Assembly: GCA_019322485.1 (NCBI GenBank)
Contig: JAHWIK010000033.1
Coordinates: 42,596 to 106,595 of the forward strand
Direction: 5' to 3'
Origin: Candidatus Woesearchaeota archaeon
GTDB lineage: Archaea; Nanobdellota; Nanobdellia; Woesearchaeales; JAHWIC01
DNA: 64,000 bases
A program made the position numbers and the translations under genes. Every line of letters begins with the position of its first letter. The first letter of the stretch is position 1. The notes beneath the pieces were generated by a model. It worked only from the letters and a program-made list of their open reading frames with translations. It ran no database searches and was not told where the DNA came from. Shown here piece after piece: positions 59,801-64,000 of the stretch.

Positions 59801-60338
59801 AGCCCTTGAAGAATGATTTTATTTTGCTGAAATCAAAAGAAATTTCTTCTTCTGATTCTTCCCCAGCCTTAGTCTCTGGTCTGCCTTCTTCCATCTCTTC
59901 TTTTTCTCCACTTTTGGTAAGACCTTTGAAAAAATTCTTTATTTTGGTAAAATCAATTGAAATCTCTTCGCCCCCTTCCTTTTGTTCGCGCTCTTCTATA
60001 TCTTCCTTAACCTCTTTTATCTCCTCATTGATTTCTCTTACATCCCTTCTTAGCTCACCTTCCTGCCTATCCACTTCCTCTGCTTTTTGCTCTTCCATTT
60101 GCAATTCTTTCTCAACCCGGGCGATCTTATCCTTGTCCGTCCTAAGTTCTTTTAGCTCTTCTCCACTTGGTTTCTCTCCTTCAATCTTGCTTTCTACTTC
60201 TTCCTTGACTTCTTTTGCTTCTCCCTCTAGTTTTTTAACTTCCTCAACCTTGGATTTCTTTCTTTTAAAGAAATTAGTAATCTTGCTGAAGTCTATCGAA
60301 AATTCTTCATCATCATTATTTTTGTCTTCCATAACCAT
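56880..60338 (-). CDS. aglB: Archaeal oligosaccharyltransferase AglB (STT3) with long repeated N-terminal extension
   Basis: 1152 residues. Transfers lipid-linked oligosaccharide to Asn in N-x-S/T sequons at the outer face. The catalytic WWDxG motif is WWDFG (about 783-787), not the commoner WWDYG. First-loop DNWAKNN and DPYFWARHAR (about 314), and ADTDAY (about 427) supply metal-site acids. About 12 helices from residue 209 on, then a large soluble domain. Residues 1-205 are a charged cytoplasmic extension with four copies of an EE-ISIDF-x-KI-xx-FFK motif (at about 11, 124, 164 and 191), the last leading into the first helix, with a coiled-coil-like stretch (27-120). Ends with an acidic low-complexity tail. 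Heads an operon with GT2, DUF2304-like and GT9 genes. Confidence 0.93.
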   Translation of the reverse strand: MVMEDKNNDDEEFSIDFSKITNFFKRKKSKVEEVKKLEGEAKEVKEEVESKIEGEKPSGEELKELRTDKDKIARVEKELQMEEQKAEEVDRQEGELRRDVREINEEIKEVKEDIEEREQKEGGEEISIDFTKIKNFFKGLTKSGEKEEMEEGRPETKAGEESEEEISFDFSKIKSFFKGFGRGEKEPSGEEEISIDWKAISEFFVKYKLVFLLLIPLFLSIFLRVQPAYLPITDNWAKNNVYNYFKDQIRTQINQQYPNLPGQNKDVLVEREFQKFLSEQKSMLDQQIEGTSAHFKTRLQNENGQTYLLAIDPYFWARHARNIIENAHPGDELRDGKPYDNHMYAPNGRGVPPDTFHAYLEAYAYKFFSFFNRDLDLLKVVFYVPVILAALAVIPAFFIARRIGGNFGGVIAAAIVAIHPAFLTRTAGGFADTDAYNVLFPLLVTWLFLEAFETKDRNRKILFSAIAGLFVGMYSFTWGGWWHILAFIFATLVIYLGYYTILHINELKKGLTNFVKQPGIKNTLFLLLCFMISSMVFVSIFTSFSTFKSFLLTGPMSFVKMKEVGITTVWPNVFTTVAEQNPASLNGVISQIGFGNWFLFLIGISGLVLSTIKKKDAKLWFIGSSIVWYALIILAKPQNLRIFIVLVAIPVIARLIIAVRESDREIDAKYAILLALWILSTIYASVKGIRFTLLLVPAFAVSFGITVGLMYKYLNTWISKELNIHKIITSVSLILLMCLLLIAPFKSAMATATNEIPSMNDAWWSSLEKIRLESEPDAIINSWWDFGHWFKYIGDRAVTFDGTSQNSPQAHWIGNTLLTDDEDKAIGILRMLDCGANNAFRELNKIITDTPKAIDVIYKIIVLDKVDARKILEDEGLSDREADSVLQYTHCEPPEDYFISSEDMVGKAGVWSHFGSWDFDRALMYNTLKKREYTNDKDKSAQFLQERFNLSLEEAENIYYEIQSISDSKEANNWIAEWPNYFGMQGCNKKDNKTLECGFLQGTKALVDLETMDVDISTQQGIMHPAALAYATEDGMVKKEFLNDTIGTVGMTLIPSGDGYTALLCHPKLVAGMFTRLFYMEGHGLKHFEKFSDQRGITGGRIIVWKVNWEGNATNIMDEFKEPEETKKEEIEETAIDESEAEVSSNLSSNKP

Positions 60339-60403
60339 ATCACAAACAAGAAAAGCGGTTAAAATAAAAAGGTTATGGTTTTTAATGAATTCTCCATAAT
60401 GGT

Positions 60404-60431
60404 GGGGGCAGGAGGGGGTCGGCTGGGCGGG
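60404..60431 (+). other. G-rich tract with G-quadruplex-type pattern
   Basis: Four G runs of three to five (60404-60408, 60414-60418, 60425-60427, 60429-60431) with loops of 5, 6 and 1 bases fit the canonical G-quadruplex pattern, striking in such A+T-rich DNA. It lies on the template strand between the GGR-like and aglB genes, just past the stop of the former, and may cause pausing or ending of transcription. This role is inferred. Confidence 0.45.
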
Positions 60432-60435
60432 AAGT

Positions 60436-61542
60436 TTAATGCCAGCCTTTTAGCGCATTCTTCAAAAAGAACAGAAATCTTGGCTCTTTTATTGCTAAAA
60501 CTGTTAATAATTTGATGGGATTATCCCTACCAACAGTTCCCAATGTCTTTTTTATTTTATTTTGGCTGCAAAGTTTAATCAATTTATTTAAATCGCTCTC
60601 AGAAAAATTATTTAAGATATTTCTCAACTTTAAATGAGCCAACAACTTAAGATTGATTCTTTTATTTAATAATCTCTGGTAATCCTTATTATGCAAAATA
60701 GAGTCTACCAGACATTCTGCACCAATCAAACCAGGGACTATTCCGCCACCAGTTGTTGCCTTTACATGGCCAGCAGCATCACCAACTAAATAGATATTGC
60801 TCTTTTGGACTTTTAATTCTGGGTCATAGATGGGGATTAACCCCCCCTGAAGTTCAATTATATCTTTCTTTCTTATTTTCCTTGATTCTAAAAATTTCTG
60901 AAAGTGAGAGTTAGGATTTTTCCTAGCAGCCAAACCAATCCGCACTATTCCTTCATTCTCTGGAACAGCCCAACCAAAAAAATCAGGAGCTTTATCAAGC
61001 CATACCTCAAAAATATTGCCCTCATCCTTTAGTTTTGCTCTCGCTTGAATCCCCATAAGATGATTTATTCTATTCATTTTACCAACATAATCTCTTACAA
61101 CAGAATTAGGGCCGTCAGCGCCTATTAAAGAATCAGTTTTGTCAATAGCTATTTTCCTTATCTTTTTGTTTTTTAAATTTTTGAAGACTAGGTTTCTATT
61201 ATTGATGCCTAAAAATCTGTAATTGAAAAAAAATTCACATCCAGATTTTAATGCTTTTTTTGCCAGTGACTGGTCAAACTTCTTCCTATCAATAACAGTA
61301 TCAGAAATTCTTGCCTCAAAAGAATTTTTGCCGCTATGGATTCTAGCTTTCTTTATCTTATTTACAACAACATCTTTTTTTAATGTGACTAGCTCGCTTA
61401 TTTGGCTCGTAACCAAACCAGTACATTGCACAGGGCTTCCTATAGCTGAGTGCTCCTCAAAAACCCTTACATTTTCACCTGCCTTAGAGAGTAAATAAGC
61501 TGCATAACAGCCAACTGGCCCAGCTCCAATTATATTTATCAT
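60436..61542 (-). CDS. Geranylgeranyl reductase family flavoprotein
   Basis: About 368 residues. NIIGAGPVGCYAAYLL is the FAD fold, GSPVQCTGLVT the GGR-type second motif, IGADGPNSVVRDYVG, FGWAVPENEGIVRIGLA and GDAAGHVKATTGGGI are typical of the geranylgeranyl reductases that saturate archaeal isoprenoid lipid chains. It may act on membrane lipids or on the polyprenyl glycan carrier. The ATG at 61542 is set by the TATA at 61564-61574; an in-frame start at 61611 is less likely. Confidence 0.85.
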   Translation of the reverse strand: MINIIGAGPVGCYAAYLLSKAGENVRVFEEHSAIGSPVQCTGLVTSQISELVTLKKDVVVNKIKKARIHSGKNSFEARISDTVIDRKKFDQSLAKKALKSGCEFFFNYRFLGINNRNLVFKNLKNKKIRKIAIDKTDSLIGADGPNSVVRDYVGKMNRINHLMGIQARAKLKDEGNIFEVWLDKAPDFFGWAVPENEGIVRIGLAARKNPNSHFQKFLESRKIRKKDIIELQGGLIPIYDPELKVQKSNIYLVGDAAGHVKATTGGGIVPGLIGAECLVDSILHNKDYQRLLNKRINLKLLAHLKLRNILNNFSESDLNKLIKLCSQNKIKKTLGTVGRDNPIKLLTVLAIKEPRFLFFLKNALKGWH

Positions 61543-61563
61543 AGGATAAGGATTTAAAAGAAT

Positions 61564-61574
61564 CTTTATAACTC
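61564..61574 (-). promoter_or_regulatory. TATA box of the GGR-like gene
   Basis: Minus-strand GAGTTATAAAG centred 27 bases from the ATG at 61542, giving a leaderless transcript. Confidence 0.5.
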
Positions 61575-61629
61575 TTTTTATCATTAAATTTCTAATGTAT
61601 CTATTCCTCAATAGTTACATAAAGAAACC

Positions 61630-61638
61630 TTTAAATAA
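61630..61638 (+). promoter_or_regulatory. TATA box of the last operon
   Basis: TTTAAATAA lies about 75 bases before the ATG at 61709. Transcription would start near 61660, with a leader of about 50 bases that ends in GGGGG, a Shine-Dalgarno-like stretch ten bases before the start codon. Confidence 0.45.
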
Positions 61639-61708
61639 GTTGTGGAATTTCTTAGTAAAAAAAGTGTTAGTTGATAGTTTAATACTCGATTAAGTTGGGG
61701 GTTAAAGA

Positions 61709-63403
61709 ATGGTCTCATCTAGAGCTCGAAATGATAAACTAACTTCAGAGAGCCCTACACAAAGTCCTCTTGAAGCAGAAGTTGCTTCTAAATTTGTTCC
61801 ATCAATCTTTGATAGTGATGGTGAAAGGCTATATAAAAATCTAGAAACCAAAGAGTTAGTTAGAGAATCAGAATATAGAGCGGAACTCACTCATGCAGCA
61901 AATCTTGGAATAAAGCTGCAAGATGGCAGCACCTTAGCTGATTTTATAAATGGAGTGCAAGAAATTAAGTATGCGAATGGTCGTGGAGAAACAAAGGTTG
62001 TCAGATTAAGCGAGGATGCTGCTCTTCAAAGAAGGCTTGGTCAGATTGTTGCAGGAATTGGAAGATGGGCAGAAAAAACCAACAGAGGGTATTCTAATCA
62101 TGAAACTGGTGGAGTAAATCTTTCTGATAATCAATTAGCCGAAATCATAGGTGTTCTTATCCGAGATAATATAGATGGGATGGATAAAGACTTGTTACAC
62201 ACCCCTTATGGCCCTACCAATAATGTTAGAATGACAGTAGGATACGAGGTTGCTAAAATACTTCAATCAAACCCAAAGCTGTATATGCACCTTCCTGAAG
62301 AGCTTCCAGAAGGTGTCCTTCTATATATGCCAACAATGAGAGTAAGAGGAGAGAGTGGAACCAAGGCTGCTGTTGCTGCATTGGCTTTAGCTGCAGCTAG
62401 TTGTGCTGCAACAACCATACCAGAAGCAGCCATAAATGTTGACGGGATTCCCCTTGTCCAGAATAAGGAAGGGATCCTTGTGCCTCCAGAAAGTTTTGAG
62501 CCATACAAAGCGCTGCCAAGGTCAAGCGATATATTTACTCTTACAAGAAGTGACGGCAACCCAAGGCCTCTTTCCGAGGGAGAAGCTTTCATATTACTTT
62601 ATAACTTTGGCGATGGAAACAAGAACGATACGCCTTATTCTATGCATACCCTTCAATTAAGGGCAAGATATGCTTTAGGGCCAGGCATTGCTTTAGAAGC
62701 GCTTCTTGCTGGCTGCCTCGGTAATGTTGATGATGAAATGGAATTTGATGCTGCTGGTGGGGAGGTTATTTTACAGCTAACGCATAATCTTAGAAACAAT
62801 GGGTTTGTTTATCTCAATGCTGGAGTGACTGGAGAACGTTCTAACTATGACCCAAGAATAGGTATTGAACTTTCAGAATTGCTCTTACCACAGGTTGAGC
62901 TAGGCGGCGGTAGAAGGAATGCGTGGCGTGCTGGAGCAAAAGCATTTGATTCTGATGTTGCTCAAGGACACACTAATTTTGAACATCTAGGAACCGAAGG
63001 CGAGCACCCTTCAAAGGGAGCTGGATTATATTGTGATGCAAACCTTGGCAAAGCCTGGTTATTAGTCGACTACAACTATTTCATGGGAAAATGGCCTGGT
63101 GTGATATCAGAACAAGACCAACATGCTGGCTCAGTTCTAATTGCTATTCCATGGAACAAACAGGGTAAATATCAAAAGCCTTTGAACTATTTTAGTTTTG
63201 GCTGGGCCCCTACCTGGCTCAGTAATCTGGCTGCTCCAGGTTATGATGAAACTCACAAGGGTGTTGTTGGTATTTATCTAACAAAAGGGAGCGGGATTTT
63301 TTCAGTTTCAGGGAATACTGACTTCAACGGAGATAATAAGCTAAGTATCATGTTTGGTATTGGCACCCCCCTACAAAGAAGTTACCAAAAAGATCCATAC
63401 TAA
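61709..63403 (+). CDS. Unrecognised protein with internal lipobox-like segment and beta-rich C-terminal half
   Basis: 564 residues; no family recognised. Residues 1-215 are hydrophilic and look soluble and helical. Residues about 216-231 form a single Ala-rich hydrophobic segment ending LAAASC (Cys232), like a lipoprotein signal but far from the N-terminus. From about 280 to the end the sequence alternates short beta-like strands with glycine and aromatic residues (for example YSMHTLQLRARYALG, GEVILQLTHNLR, KAWLLVDYNYFMG, LSIMFGIGTPL), reminiscent of outer-membrane barrel strands, unexpected in an archaeon. GGGGG precedes the start. Followed after 11 bases by a gene with a similar hydrophobic-Cys segment. 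Confidence 0.65.
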   Translation: MVSSRARNDKLTSESPTQSPLEAEVASKFVPSIFDSDGERLYKNLETKELVRESEYRAELTHAANLGIKLQDGSTLADFINGVQEIKYANGRGETKVVRLSEDAALQRRLGQIVAGIGRWAEKTNRGYSNHETGGVNLSDNQLAEIIGVLIRDNIDGMDKDLLHTPYGPTNNVRMTVGYEVAKILQSNPKLYMHLPEELPEGVLLYMPTMRVRGESGTKAAVAALALAAASCAATTIPEAAINVDGIPLVQNKEGILVPPESFEPYKALPRSSDIFTLTRSDGNPRPLSEGEAFILLYNFGDGNKNDTPYSMHTLQLRARYALGPGIALEALLAGCLGNVDDEMEFDAAGGEVILQLTHNLRNNGFVYLNAGVTGERSNYDPRIGIELSELLLPQVELGGGRRNAWRAGAKAFDSDVAQGHTNFEHLGTEGEHPSKGAGLYCDANLGKAWLLVDYNYFMGKWPGVISEQDQHAGSVLIAIPWNKQGKYQKPLNYFSFGWAPTWLSNLAAPGYDETHKGVVGIYLTKGSGIFSVSGNTDFNGDNKLSIMFGIGTPLQRSYQKDPY

Positions 63404-63414
63404 GAGGTACATTT

Positions 63415-64000
63415 ATGGGAGAGTTAGAAAAAATAACTAAGGACAGAAGCTCAGAAGAGCTGGCAGAAAAAGGCAATACAGGGCCAGGTTTAGGTACTGC
63501 CGGAGCAATTCTTTTTAGCTTAGGAGCTCTTCTTGGTGCAGGCGGATGTGTTTTAAGCGAAAGCTCAAGTGAGGTGCCCCTGGTAGTTAGACACCGTGGA
63601 AATGTCGTACATTCATCTGCAGCGTTCAATAAAGGCAAAAAGCATTATGATCTTGGTGACCAAGCATTAAAGGTTATTGATTCTATGGTTAAGCAAGGGT
63701 ATGTTAGTGGAGAAGCTTATACAACAATGCTATATTTACTAGAGCAAGCTCAATTATTGAAGAATAGTTCAAATAGGAATGTGCGAACCTTGGCACATAA
63801 TATAATCGGAGCCTTTGACCCGCTTGCCAGAGCAGCTCAGGAAGGAGAAAAATATGACATAGTAATAGGTTTAGCTTATACAGACCCTTTCAGTACCAAT
63901 AGAACTATAAAAGAAGTTATTCTTAAAGCGGCAACTCTAGGTAAAATAGAATCCTTAAGCCAGGACATTGCTCAAAAGCGGGCAGATTCAATAAGAGACC
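63415..64000 (+). CDS. Unrecognised protein with lipobox-like segment (partial, runs off the window)
   Basis: Open from the ATG at 63415 to the window end (195 codons seen, no stop). A short hydrophilic lead of about 25 residues is followed by AILFSLGALLGAGGC, a hydrophobic stretch ending in a lipobox-like Cys45, then a Ser-rich linker and a helical, Lys-rich region with a TPR-like feel (about 75-170). The plan echoes the preceding gene (hydrophilic lead, hydrophobic segment, Cys), so the pair may be anchored surface or secreted proteins made together. No family recognised. Confidence 0.65.
   Translation, partial: MGELEKITKDRSSEELAEKGNTGPGLGTAGAILFSLGALLGAGGCVLSESSSEVPLVVRHRGNVVHSSAAFNKGKKHYDLGDQALKVIDSMVKQGYVSGEAYTTMLYLLEQAQLLKNSSNRNVRTLAHNIIGAFDPLARAAQEGEKYDIVIGLAYTDPFSTNRTIKEVILKAATLGKIESLSQDIAQKRADSIRD

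Noticed and set aside
59611..60399. 262-codon Ser-rich plus-strand frame opposite the aglB N-terminus
   Set aside because: The serine/leucine/phenylalanine richness is the complement of the Glu/Lys-rich extension of aglB. No start signal or family match.
1..64000. CRISPR array, transposon or integrase
   Set aside because: No set of regularly spaced repeats, transposase, integrase or terminal inverted repeats was seen on either strand.

Overview
The window reads as archaeal chromosome, A+T-rich (roughly one third G+C by eye). The archaeal call rests on four things: an AglB/STT3-type oligosaccharyltransferase, a geranylgeranyl-reductase-like flavoprotein of ether-lipid synthesis, BRE/TATA promoters (a CGAAA-type BRE followed by TTTAWAWA) placed 26-30 nt before start codons (largely leaderless transcripts), and many four-base ATGA gene overlaps. 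The many unusual fusions and the long AglB extension would fit a DPANN-type lineage, but lineage cannot be settled from this window.

Almost all 64 kb is one surface-glycan / glycolipid / N-glycan island. 1-5.9 kb: a formyltransferase-propeller protein, the CDP-3,6-dideoxyhexose E1 dehydrase RfbH with its reductase, then divergently an AbrB-cytidylyltransferase fusion, a second cytidylyltransferase and an organophosphate (GlpT-like) transporter. 6-21.9 kb: DPM1-type GT2 enzymes, three GT-C membrane glycosyltransferases, two B12-binding radical SAM enzymes with a UDP-galactopyranose-mutase-like flavoprotein, a cytidylyltransferase/SDR pair, a Wzx-like flippase and a WaaE-like GT2. 22-24.4 kb: two CDP-alcohol phosphotransferase-like membrane proteins with a PHP phosphoesterase between them. 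24.4-31 kb: a minus-strand operon with a cupin, an RmlD-PurF(PRTase) fusion, a HAD phosphatase, a radical SAM/SPASM enzyme and a LicC-like nucleotidyltransferase-kinase fusion, then a methyltransferase and GalE. 31-38.9 kb: three GT4 enzymes, GDP-mannose 4,6-dehydratase, two GT9 heptosyltransferase-like enzymes, a DPM1-like GT2 and a methyltransferase. 39-50.3 kb: GT2, a DegT aminotransferase, an RMD-like reductase, methyltransferases, two GT-C genes each followed by a small multispanning protein, a zinc-ribbon SDR and a CDP-tyvelose-epimerase-like SDR.

50.3-54.4 kb holds what looks like an ADP-heptose operon (cupin, HldD, HldA, GmhB, HldC) with no GmhA in the window. It is divergent from a gene joining a ribbon-helix-helix DNA-binding domain to a nucleotidyltransferase domain whose signature loop is degenerate. 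Perfect 7-3-7 palindromes sit at the predicted transcription start of the heptose operon and of the AbrB-cytidylyltransferase gene. 54.4-60.3 kb: a third GT9, small membrane proteins, a GT2 and AglB with a repeated cytoplasmic extension. 60.4-64 kb: the GGR-like gene and two proteins with internal lipobox-like hydrophobic segments, the last cut by the window edge.

Together the genes appear to make activated sugars (CDP-dideoxyhexose, GDP-6-deoxymannose derivatives, ADP-heptose, UDP-galactose), assemble and decorate lipid-linked glycans, flip them, and transfer them to proteins or lipids. The most unusual points are the DNA-binding nucleotidyltransferases with matching palindromes, the RmlD-PurF fusion operon, and a bacterial-LPS-style heptose pathway in an archaeon. 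No rRNA, tRNA, transposase or CRISPR array was recognised, and there is no gene-free gap over 300 bases.
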